A stretch of DNA of 64,000 bases. Source: UBA4416 sp044238845 (lineage in GTDB: Bacteria; Bacteroidota; Bacteroidia; B-17B0; Aurantibacillaceae). A program made the position numbers and the translations under genes. Position 1 is the stretch's first letter; each line of letters begins with the position of its first letter. The notes beneath the pieces were generated by a model. That model was not told the DNA's origin, searched no databases, and saw nothing but the letters and a program-made list of their open reading frames with translations. The DNA is taken from positions 117,425 through 181,424 of the forward strand of contig JBIICN010000001.1 of NCBI GenBank assembly GCA_044238845.1, written 5' to 3'. Shown here in pieces: positions 1-7,518 of the stretch.

Positions 1-488
1 GTAATAGGATTATTAGCGTATTGTGCTGCTGATATTAAACTATTTTTAGCTGATGAGATACGATTTAAAACTAAGGAAGGCTTATAAACTTTGTCGTCTA
101 AGTTCAATTGCTTTAAAATATCCTTAATCACACTTTTACTATCGTCCGTATCATAAATCGTAAAGTTTGCAGGATAACCTAACTTCTCCGCTTCGAAACG
201 TAAAATCTTCGCGAAGATGGAGTGAAAAGTTCCCATCCAAATATTTTTGGCTTCTTTACTTCCTACAATTTTACCAATACGCTCTTTCATTTCTCGAGCT
301 GCTTTATTAGTAAAGGTTAAGGATAATATATTAAAGGCATCAGCGCCTTTTTCCATAATATGGGCAATGCGATAAGTTAGCACACGTGTTTTACCAGAAC
401 CTGCACCTGCAATAATCATTACTGGTCCTTCGGTAGTTTCTGCAGCCATTCGCTGCACTGGATTTAGTTCATTTAAATAGTCACTCAT
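1..488 (-). CDS. UvrD/PcrA-type DNA helicase, N-terminal part (runs off the window)
   Basis: This is the first 162 codons of a superfamily 1A helicase; the rest lies beyond the left edge. The reverse strand reads MSDYLNELNPVQRMAAE, then the Walker A segment IIAGAGSGKTR, then LTFTNKAAREMKERI (motif Ia). The Q-motif-like LNPVQR precedes Walker A, as in UvrD and PcrA, which unwind DNA in mismatch and nucleotide excision repair. I chose ATG at 486-488. An in-frame ATG at 504-506 would add six residues (MCIFVG) and cannot be excluded. The gene is divergent from ssb, with a 176-bp spacer. Whether it is UvrD, PcrA or a Rep-like paralog cannot be told from this fragment. Confidence 0.9.
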   Translation of the reverse strand, partial: MSDYLNELNPVQRMAAETTEGPVMIIAGAGSGKTRVLTYRIAHIMEKGADAFNILSLTFTNKAAREMKERIGKIVGSKEAKNIWMGTFHSIFAKILRFEAEKLGYPANFTIYDTDDSKSVIKDILKQLNLDDKVYKPSLVLNRISSAKNSLISAAQYANNPI

Positions 489-664
489 TCCTACAAAAAT
501 ACACATTATGCCAGTTAGAATGATAGGTTGTTTAAAATTTTATAAACCTTAAAAAACTGATTTATTCTTACAAAAAGCCCTTTTATATAGATGAATAGCA
601 TTGCAAAAACAAAAACTATTTACTTTGTTTGTTAAAGTAATAATTTGAACTAATTTTAATTGAT

Positions 665-1087
665 ATGGCAGGCGTTAACAAAGTTATTTTAGTAGGAAAC
701 TTAGGCAAAGATCCAGAGTTAAAGTATTTAGAAGGAAACATTGCACGTGCTAATTTTAGCATTGCAACTAGCGAATTTCATAAAGATAAAAACGGCAATA
801 AAATAGAACAAACAGAATGGCATAATATTGTAGTTTGGAGAAGCATGGCCGAAAGTGCTGAAAAATTATTAAAAAAAGGGACTCAAATCTATTTAGAAGG
901 AAAATTACAAACTCGTCAGTGGATCGACAAAGACGGAAACAAACGTAATATTACTGAAGTAGTTGGAGAATCGTTTTTAGTATTGCAACGTAAAGAAACC
1001 TCAACTGCCCCTAACCCAAATATTATGGATGATTCGAGTAATGTGAATTTTGATGATTTAGGCAAAAAAGACGGACTGCCATTTTAA
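665..1087 (+). CDS. ssb: Single-stranded DNA-binding protein
   Basis: The protein has 140 residues. It begins with the typical SSB opening MAGVNKVILVGNLGKDPEL, followed by an OB fold (about residues 4-108) with the conserved stretches TEWHNIVVW and LYLEGKL-type IYLEGKLQTRQW. The C-terminal tail is short and acidic and ends in DGLPF, the tip used in SSB family proteins to recruit repair and replication partners. The linker is shorter than in Escherichia coli SSB (178 residues), which is usual in Bacteroidota. SSB coats single-stranded DNA in replication, recombination and repair. It is divergent from the helicase gene at the left edge. No clear Shine-Dalgarno sequence is present. Confidence 0.97.
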   Translation: MAGVNKVILVGNLGKDPELKYLEGNIARANFSIATSEFHKDKNGNKIEQTEWHNIVVWRSMAESAEKLLKKGTQIYLEGKLQTRQWIDKDGNKRNITEVVGESFLVLQRKETSTAPNPNIMDDSSNVNFDDLGKKDGLPF

Positions 1088-1180
1088 TTATATTCTTATT
1101 TCATCCAAATTAAACCATCTGCACTATATTAATGGTTGTGTTCTCTCATCTTAAATTGGCAAAAACTAAGCGAATACCTT

Positions 1181-1188
1181 TACTTTTG
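1181..1188 (+). promoter_or_regulatory. Possible promoter -7 element with no gene directly behind it
   Basis: TACTTTTG matches the Bacteroidota TAnnTTTG consensus exactly, and a TTG at 1156-1158 stands 22 bases upstream. The nearest gene starts about 130 bases downstream and has its own motif. This could be a chance match in AT-rich DNA, a second promoter, or a short RNA start. Confidence 0.25.
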
Positions 1189-1296
1189 TTGATTGAAATT
1201 ACGTAGAAAGCATTGGGCAATTTTACAGATTCACTGCAGCGTTACAGAGATTTTTGTTATAAATAACAATATATAGGTTTTATAAAATTTATCTTC

Positions 1297-1304
1297 TATT
1301 TTTG
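1297..1304 (+). promoter_or_regulatory. Promoter -7 element for the barrel gene at 1321/1333
   Basis: TATTTTTG matches TAnnTTTG exactly. It predicts transcription from about 1310, 10-25 bases before the start codon. No good -33 TTG is seen at the usual distance. Confidence 0.5.
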
Positions 1305-1320
1305 AGGTATTAATAGCCGC

Positions 1321-2082
1321 GTGAAAATAATTATGAAAACCAAAGTTCACATCATACTTTACCTTTGTTTAATCTTAAAACTACAAACTGTAGCTCAATC
1401 GGTTAAGGACTCTAGTTTTCGTATTTTAATGGCTGGGTTTCACATAAGCGGGCAGTTACCTCAAAAGGACTTAGCAACTCGTTTTGGTCCAAGTTTATCT
1501 GCTGGTGGAAATTTTACTTGGAAAACTAAACACAACATTTTAATAAATGTAGAGGGAAGTTATTTTTTTGGAAGAAATGTAAAAGAAGATGTTGTTGCAT
1601 CAATTCGAAATTCTGATGGCTTTATAACTGATAATGAAGGATATCCTGCAGATTTGCGTTTAACAGAACGTGGCTGGAATATTTTTGGTAATGTTGGCTA
1701 CCTGATTTCTAAATGGGGAAACAATCCTAACTCTGGTGTATTTTTTACAATTGGTGGTGGTTGGATGCAACATAAAGTAAAGCTATATGATGCAAATCAA
1801 AAAATTGCGGCTGTGAATGGCGATTTAAAAAAAGGATATGATCGTTTAACAGGAGGCATTGGCTTATCTCAATTTATTGGTTACAAATACATAAGTAATA
1901 ATCGTTTAGCCAACTGTTATTTTGGTTTTGAATTTTATGAAGCTCAAACTCAAAGTTTAAGAGGCTTTAATTATGATACTGGTTTAGAAGATACTCAAAA
2001 ACGCTTTGACGTGCTAATTGGCTTTAGATTTGGATGGATTCTGCCACTTTATAAACGCACTAAAGATTTTTATTATAACTAG
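1321..2082 (+). CDS. Secreted or outer-membrane beta-barrel protein of unknown function
   Basis: I do not recognise a named family. The product has 253 residues, with an N-terminal signal peptide (hydrophobic run IILYLCLILKLQTVAQ, cleavage probably after the AQ). The remainder alternates short beta-strand segments rich in Gly and aromatic residues (FTIGGGWMQHKVKL, CYFGFEFYEAQ, FDVLIGFRFGWILPLY), a pattern typical of small outer-membrane barrels of Bacteroidota. The start is uncertain: GTG at 1321 gives MKIIMKTK, while ATG at 1333 gives MKTKVHII and a more normal signal peptide. A TAnnTTTG motif at 1297-1304 fits either start. It stands alone between ssb and a minus-strand gene. Confidence 0.75.
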   Translation: MKIIMKTKVHIILYLCLILKLQTVAQSVKDSSFRILMAGFHISGQLPQKDLATRFGPSLSAGGNFTWKTKHNILINVEGSYFFGRNVKEDVVASIRNSDGFITDNEGYPADLRLTERGWNIFGNVGYLISKWGNNPNSGVFFTIGGGWMQHKVKLYDANQKIAAVNGDLKKGYDRLTGGIGLSQFIGYKYISNNRLANCYFGFEFYEAQTQSLRGFNYDTGLEDTQKRFDVLIGFRFGWILPLYKRTKDFYYN

Positions 2083-2329
2083 TTTTTACTCTCAAATAAT
2101 TTTTTCTTAAAATTAATATTGTAAATTATTTAATTAAAGTATTTAATGATAATTCAATTGATATTTATATATCAAAAATAAAAAACACGCAATAAGTTAT
2201 ATTGATAACCAATAGCCCATTTCGATTTTAAAATAATTTAAAAACTATTTGCTAGCAAAACAAAACAATCGTAAAGTAAAGGAAATCAAAATTGTACGAT
2301 AGGTTTATATGTAAAATCGATAAAATATA

Positions 2330-3169
2330 CTAAAGCTCTGATAAGTCAAAACTCTTATCCATTCTAATACCTCGCTCTGTTTGAGCAACTGTGCAGCATT
2401 CAATGATTGGGTCATGCTCAAAAAACAAAGTCCAATTATTTTCAACTGCTTGTTTTAAAATATATTCTTTTTCTTTTAAAGTATTTAGTGGCCTAACATC
2501 GTACCCCATCACATATGGTAATGGAATATGCCCAACAGATGGGATTAAATCGGCCATAAAGGCTACGGTTGTTCCTTTATAATCAAGCAAAGGTAACATC
2601 ATGGCTTCTGTATGTCCGTTTGCTTCATACATTTTAAAACCATCCATGAAATCTTTTGTTGTATCTAAATAATTTAATTGCCCACTTTCTTTAATAGGCA
2701 TGATATTATCTTTTAAGAAACTAGCTTTCTCTCTAGGATTAGGATTTACTGCCCATTCCCAATGTTTTTCGTTACACCAGTAAGTGGCATTTTTAAAGGC
2801 TGGTGTTAGTTTCGTTCTATCAGTGTTATAAGAAATACTTCCTCCGCAATGATCAAAATGTAAGTGCGTTAAAAACACATCCGTAATATCGTCTCTATGA
2901 AAACCATGTTTTGCTAAGGACAAATCTAATGTATCGTTACCATGTAAAAAATAGTATCCAAAAAATTTATCATCTTGTTTGTTTCCCATGCCATTATCTA
3001 CTAGTATCAAACGTTTACCATCTTGTATTAACAAACAACGCATAGCCCAACTACACATATTGTTATCGTCGGCTGGGTTTGATTTTTGCCAAATTGATTT
3101 TGGAACAACGCCAAACATGGCACCACCATCTAATTTAAAATGTCCGGTATTTATAGAGTATAGTTGCAT
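2330..3169 (-). CDS. MBL-fold metallo-hydrolase
   Basis: The 279-residue protein has the metallo-beta-lactamase fold signature HLHFDH (residues 102-107), followed by a metal-ligand His in the EANGHTEAMM loop (about H186), an Asp in AFMADLIP (about D207) and His in FEHDP (about H252). That is a complete dinuclear zinc site of the type found in lactonase and glyoxalase II relatives. No signal peptide is seen, so it is probably cytoplasmic. The substrate cannot be read from the sequence; N-acyl-homoserine lactonase-like enzymes share this architecture, but so do many other hydrolases. It is a single gene, followed upstream by a degenerate repeat-containing spacer. Confidence 0.88.
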   Translation of the reverse strand: MQLYSINTGHFKLDGGAMFGVVPKSIWQKSNPADDNNMCSWAMRCLLIQDGKRLILVDNGMGNKQDDKFFGYYFLHGNDTLDLSLAKHGFHRDDITDVFLTHLHFDHCGGSISYNTDRTKLTPAFKNATYWCNEKHWEWAVNPNPREKASFLKDNIMPIKESGQLNYLDTTKDFMDGFKMYEANGHTEAMMLPLLDYKGTTVAFMADLIPSVGHIPLPYVMGYDVRPLNTLKEKEYILKQAVENNWTLFFEHDPIIECCTVAQTERGIRMDKSFDLSEL

Positions 3170-3210
3170 AGTACTTTTTTATAAAAATAGTAATTAAACT
3201 TTATAATAGA

Positions 3211-3298
3211 AAAACAGATGACACGGATTATCATAGATCTATTCTCCTGTATATTTTATCAGTGTAAATCAGCTAAATCTGTTTTATCCGTGTTCCAA
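3211..3298. repeat. Degenerate intergenic repeat with inverted ACACGGAT/ATCCGTGT ends
   Basis: The spacer holds AAAACAGAT (3211-3219) and ACACGGAT (3221-3228), and their reverse complements ATCTGTTTT (3277-3285) and ATCCGTGT (3286-3293). Both pairs are exact, but their order does not make one simple hairpin. From general knowledge, sequences of this kind recur in Bacteroidota intergenic DNA. Here only one copy lies in the window. Confidence 0.5.
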
Positions 3299-3299
3299 T

Positions 3300-4193
3300 T
3301 TAATAATAATTAAACTTAAATTTTCCTTCACTCACTTCTAAATTTGGAAAAGGAATTTTAATAACATTGATACATGTGAATACAGATTTCAAAAAACGAG
3401 ATTTTGTTTTAATACGAGTAAAATCAACATCTAAAGAAAGGTATCCTTGACGATACCGATTAAAAGTACGAATAGTTCCATCTGAATCCTGAATTAAAAA
3501 ATCATTGTTTCTTGCTCCAATCATTCCATTGGCACCATAACCAAAAGCTACATTTAACCACTTTGGAAATTTAGTATCCTTTTTCATAAACGTGGAAGGG
3601 TTGATACTTAACCAATAAATTTGTCCATTATAATCTTTTAAAATCTGACTTCCAAAAGATGCTCCTAATAGATCAGTTCTATATTTTGCATAGCTTGATT
3701 GATAAAAAGAAAATTTTAATTGAATCCGTTGTTCATTCCATAGCGCTTTTTGTGCAATTGCAAGGCCACTTCCCAATGCGTTTGCTCCCATGTCTCCCCA
3801 GCTAAATCCCCAGCCATCACTATAACCATCCATTACTTCAATGACACTCATATACGCAAAGCCACTTAACCCTCCTGTAATCAATTGGCTTTTTTTTGAG
3901 TAGCCTGCCCAATCCATGGCATTCATCATTAATTGTCCTGTTTGATAGGTTGTAAAAGCGTGTCCACATTTATCTAATTGAAACCATTCGTCATTATCAT
4001 TAAATTCATGAAATTTAGAGGTATTATATTCTTGATACCAAGCTTGATTTAAATAAATAAGAGAACCAGATGTTAAGGCGATTGAAGAAATGCCTAATGC
4101 TAATTTTCTCTTTTTAAATAATGATAAAGAGTCAGATGCAAATCCAAACAGGTTTACAAATACTAAAAAAAGTATGATGAATTTTAAACGCAA
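3300..4193 (-). CDS. DUF2279 (YfiM-like) family protein
   Basis: The product has 297 residues, with an N-terminal hydrophobic signal segment (about residues 4-20). The central block DKCGHAFTTYQTGQL, then a Gly-rich hydrophobic stretch, then EVMDGYSDGWGFSWGDMGANALG is the hallmark of DUF2279, a family of membrane-associated proteins of unknown role whose best known member is YfiM. The C-terminal third (about residues 150-297) looks like beta-strand-rich barrel or periplasmic sequence. It is the last gene of a probable four-gene minus-strand run (7432 down to 3300), 19 bases after the alpha/beta hydrolase gene. I infer an envelope location; the biochemical function is unknown. Confidence 0.82.
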   Translation of the reverse strand: MRLKFIILFLVFVNLFGFASDSLSLFKKRKLALGISSIALTSGSLIYLNQAWYQEYNTSKFHEFNDNDEWFQLDKCGHAFTTYQTGQLMMNAMDWAGYSKKSQLITGGLSGFAYMSVIEVMDGYSDGWGFSWGDMGANALGSGLAIAQKALWNEQRIQLKFSFYQSSYAKYRTDLLGASFGSQILKDYNGQIYWLSINPSTFMKKDTKFPKWLNVAFGYGANGMIGARNNDFLIQDSDGTIRTFNRYRQGYLSLDVDFTRIKTKSRFLKSVFTCINVIKIPFPNLEVSEGKFKFNYY

Positions 4194-4212
4194 AAAAGTA
4201 TTCTTTAAAAAA

Positions 4213-5172
4213 CTACTCTAATTTACTAATAAAATCAGAAATAGCTTTGTTCACTTTTTGTGAGTGAGTTTCCATGGGGCAATGACCTGCATCTTCAATG
4301 ATAAATGATTGGGTATTGGATTTGTTTAAGTATGAGGTTGCGTTTGTAATTGGAATCCATTGGTCGTTTTTACCCCAAATAATTAGTTTTGGAATACTAT
4401 TAATTACAGAATCATTAGTATTTGAATAACCTGAATGAGCCGCCATTCTAAAAATAGCAGAACCACTATTATTTACTTCAAAAGGTTTCATGTAACCGGT
4501 AGCACTTTCGATATCAGCATCTTTGCTATATGCAGAACTTAACAATTCTTGAAAAGATTTGATATTTAAAAATTTATGTTCCAAAATAACATCAGCCCAT
4601 TTTAAGAGAGGTGGATATAATGCTAATGATTGAAATATTGAATGTGTTTGTGAAAATGGTAAGCCATCAATAAAAATTAGAGACTGTATTTGTTCAGAAA
4701 ATTTGCTAGCATATTGTCCGATAACCGAACCTCCCATACTGTGCCCCACTAAATGCCATTTGATTGTATTAGATGATTGATCAATGTGGTTTAATAAAAA
4801 ATGAATGGCATTTATTTTATTAGTATCCGTATAATTGGCGTGTGCAGATTTATCACTATAACCAAAGGCGGGCATATCCATTGCCACTACTAATGTGTTA
4901 TTGTTTACTAATGTATCTATATTGTTTCTGAAAGAAAAAGTACTAGCGCTAAAACCATGTATTAATAAAGCTTTATGCTTAATGAGTTTTGGGACAAACA
5001 ATCTAAAATGAAATTTGGTATGATTATAAGTAAAAAAATAGGAGTTATGAAAAGGCTTATTAGAAGATTCTTTTAATTGATTAGAAAAGAAATAAGGTAT
5101 AATACTTAAAATAAAAAAAGTCAAGAACAAAAAAATAATAAGCCATTTAAAAAAACGTTGAATAAATATCAT
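4213..5172 (-). CDS. Alpha/beta hydrolase, membrane-anchored
   Basis: The 319-residue protein starts with a hydrophobic anchor (residues about 8-28), followed by an alpha/beta hydrolase domain. The oxyanion-hole segment IHGFSAS (about 71-77), nucleophile elbow GHSMGG (Ser145), acid in WGKND (about D270) and histidine in AGHCPME (about H297) form a full catalytic triad. The family includes lipases, esterases and C-C bond hydrolases; the substrate cannot be deduced. It lies 2 bases downstream of the YihY gene on the same strand and so is probably cotranscribed with it. The neighbouring fatty-acid-hydroxylase-type gene makes a lipid substrate plausible, but this is inference. Confidence 0.87.
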   Translation of the reverse strand: MIFIQRFFKWLIIFLFLTFFILSIIPYFFSNQLKESSNKPFHNSYFFTYNHTKFHFRLFVPKLIKHKALLIHGFSASTFSFRNNIDTLVNNNTLVVAMDMPAFGYSDKSAHANYTDTNKINAIHFLLNHIDQSSNTIKWHLVGHSMGGSVIGQYASKFSEQIQSLIFIDGLPFSQTHSIFQSLALYPPLLKWADVILEHKFLNIKSFQELLSSAYSKDADIESATGYMKPFEVNNSGSAIFRMAAHSGYSNTNDSVINSIPKLIIWGKNDQWIPITNATSYLNKSNTQSFIIEDAGHCPMETHSQKVNKAISDFISKLE

Positions 5173-5174
5173 GA

Positions 5175-6506
5175 TTACACTAAATCTTTCACTAACATAT
5201 TTCCTTTAGTAGTATTTAATACTTCATCCATATCTTTCATTAACCGATTAACTATTGCTAATTCACGACTGTCATCAATCGGCAAATGATTTACACCTTT
5301 CTCATCTAATTTATCGATAATAAATTTTACGGTTAGTTTAGAATCTGAAATGCCAGGCTGATAACCTATCTCTTTGTCATTTGTCATTTTAACTTCATTA
5401 AAAACACCAGTTTCGGTAAATTCATTAATTACGACTCGAGCTAATCTTACTGGTAAATCTAATTTAGTTGCAATTTCGATAGATGTTAATGCCTTTTTAC
5501 CTTCATTAAAATTTTTAATCACATAGTTAGCAATCATTAAGGCTATGACGCGTTTATATCTATCGCTAATATTATTGATTTCATTTTCTAATTCATAATG
5601 GTCTACATTTTGATGGGCAAAAGTTAACTCTGCTCCAAATAGCACTACAAACCAAGAGTATTGTACCCAAACCAAAAAAAGTGGTAAAGCTGCAAAACTT
5701 CCATAAATCTTGTTGTATTGAGCAACGCCAATTTGAGAAGATACATAAGCCCATTGTAATAATTCAAATAATAAAGCGGCAACTAATGATCCCATGGCTG
5801 CTCCTTTAAACGTTACTTTTGTATTAGGTAAGGCTACATATAAAAAAATAAACATCGCCCACATCAAAGTAAAAGCAAATAGTTTTAAAAATAAAGCTGT
5901 GGCAGGACTAATAATTGAAACATTAGAAGCAACAGTATCTAAACCAGTTTTTAACCAAACAGTTAGTCCCCCTGAAAGTATAATAAAAACAGGGCCAATT
6001 AACATGATAGACAAATAATCTGTTATTTTTCTTGTCCAAGTTCTTCCTCTTTTTATTTCCCAAATTTCATTAAAACTATTTTCAATACTATTTAATAGAC
6101 TTATGATTGACCATAACAACAAAACAATTCCAACTCCCGCAATTAATCCACCTTTTGTGTTAGCTAACATTTTATCAGCATAAACAAATGCTTGCGTTAA
6201 AATATCTTTTTGATCTTGGAATTTTAATAATAAATCTTGCTGCAAGCTTTGCTCAAATCCAAAGCCTTTCGCAATAGCAAATGCTAGAGCAATAATTGGC
6301 ACAATTGAAAACAACGAATAATATGTTAGAGCTGTAGCTTTTAACAAACATTTATCTTCATTAAATCCCTTTATTGCTAATGAAAAAACTCGTAACTGTC
6401 TCACAAAAAATCCTTGTTTTTTACTAAGCTTATCTAGTCTAACACGCCATAAATTATGAGTTAAAAAATGTGTGACGCGTTTAAATAATGTAAATACGTT
6501 TGCCAT
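5175..6506 (-). CDS. YihY/virulence factor BrkB family integral membrane protein
   Basis: The 443-residue protein has about six membrane segments between residues 50 and 300, with the family block ALTYYSLFSIVPIIALAFA just before the second half of the first hydrophobic region, and LWSIISLLNSIENSFNEIW, typical of YihY/BrkB (formerly RNase BN). A soluble C-terminal domain of about 130 residues follows; it contains a winged-helix-like segment (SIEIATKLDLPVRLARVVINE), as in other Bacteroidota members. The family was once called ribonuclease BN, but that assignment was withdrawn; its transport role remains unproven. It overlaps nothing and is closely spaced (2 bases) with the hydrolase gene downstream. 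Confidence 0.9.
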   Translation of the reverse strand: MANVFTLFKRVTHFLTHNLWRVRLDKLSKKQGFFVRQLRVFSLAIKGFNEDKCLLKATALTYYSLFSIVPIIALAFAIAKGFGFEQSLQQDLLLKFQDQKDILTQAFVYADKMLANTKGGLIAGVGIVLLLWSIISLLNSIENSFNEIWEIKRGRTWTRKITDYLSIMLIGPVFIILSGGLTVWLKTGLDTVASNVSIISPATALFLKLFAFTLMWAMFIFLYVALPNTKVTFKGAAMGSLVAALLFELLQWAYVSSQIGVAQYNKIYGSFAALPLFLVWVQYSWFVVLFGAELTFAHQNVDHYELENEINNISDRYKRVIALMIANYVIKNFNEGKKALTSIEIATKLDLPVRLARVVINEFTETGVFNEVKMTNDKEIGYQPGISDSKLTVKFIIDKLDEKGVNHLPIDDSRELAIVNRLMKDMDEVLNTTKGNMLVKDLV

Positions 6507-6547
6507 ATGATGTAAATATAAGCAATCTACCGTTGATTTGAAATGGC

Positions 6548-7432
6548 TTATTTTGACTTTAATTCAGCCCGTAATTGACTAGATGTTTTTCGGCTACCGT
6601 CATGGCTCCATCCTGGAGGTCCAAATACGTACATAATTTTATTTTTGAGAGAAGTTTGTTTTTTTAAGTCTTGATAAATTGCTTTCCATTCATGAAACAC
6701 CATCGTAATTGGGTTGTACGTTTCTATATTGGAGGTTAATCCATAAACAACTTCTTCCTCTTCTTTAGCAAAGGTGCCAAATACTCTATCCCAGATAATA
6801 AAAATCATTCCCATGTTTTTATCAAGATATTTAATATTGCTAGCGTGATGAACTCGGTGGTGAGAGGGCGTTGATAAAATCCATTCTAATGCACCTAATT
6901 TACCAACTGTTTTTGTGTGAATTAAGATGCCGTAAATTTGAGTAGCCGCATACATAAACATGACATCCAGTGGATCAAATCCTACTAGGGACAATGGAAT
7001 AAAATACACAAAACGATATAATGGTTGGAAAACAGAAGAACGGAAACCAACCGTTAAATTAAATTCTTCAGAAGAATGATGCGTCACATGAACGGCCCAA
7101 AAGAAACGACAATAGTGATCGATACGATGCATCCAATAAAACATAAAATCTTCTGCAAACAATAAAGCCGTCCAATATAAAATTGGATGAATCGTTTTAT
7201 CAATACTGGTGAGCTTAAATTGATAGAAATACCAAAGCACTGCTAAACAAATTCCTCTTACTAAAATATCTAAAGAGAAATTGAGAGAGGTTAAGTATAA
7301 GTTTGATAAAAGACCTTTGGTGGAATAATAATGTTTATGTTTAAAATAACTATATAAAATCTCAACACCTATTACAACGGTATATATAGGTATTGAGATT
7401 AAAATAAGAAGTTCTTCTCTAAATTCGTTCAT
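6548..7432 (-). CDS. Sterol desaturase / fatty acid hydroxylase family protein
   Basis: The 294-residue membrane protein has several transmembrane segments and the histidine boxes expected for the non-haem di-iron hydroxylase family: HRIDH (102-106), HVTHH (115-119) and HRVHH (192-196). Further histidines occur in IHTKT and at the C-terminal side. Family members hydroxylate or desaturate sterols, fatty acids, carotenoids or ether lipids at the cytoplasmic face of the membrane. Which lipid is used here is unknown. It is probably first in the minus-strand run with the YihY, hydrolase and DUF2279 genes (spacers 41, 2 and 19 bases), suggesting a membrane-lipid theme. Confidence 0.92.
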   Translation of the reverse strand: MNEFREELLILISIPIYTVVIGVEILYSYFKHKHYYSTKGLLSNLYLTSLNFSLDILVRGICLAVLWYFYQFKLTSIDKTIHPILYWTALLFAEDFMFYWMHRIDHYCRFFWAVHVTHHSSEEFNLTVGFRSSVFQPLYRFVYFIPLSLVGFDPLDVMFMYAATQIYGILIHTKTVGKLGALEWILSTPSHHRVHHASNIKYLDKNMGMIFIIWDRVFGTFAKEEEEVVYGLTSNIETYNPITMVFHEWKAIYQDLKKQTSLKNKIMYVFGPPGWSHDGSRKTSSQLRAELKSK

Positions 7433-7518
7433 AAAGGTTTCATTTAAAAACTAAGCAAAGATAATAAGCCTTTCAGCTGCTAAATTATCATTTATTTACT
7501 TTTTTATATTGATATTTA

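Noticed and set aside
5175..6506. Ribonuclease BN
   Set aside because: This old name for YihY/BrkB was withdrawn; the protein is an integral membrane protein without nuclease motifs.
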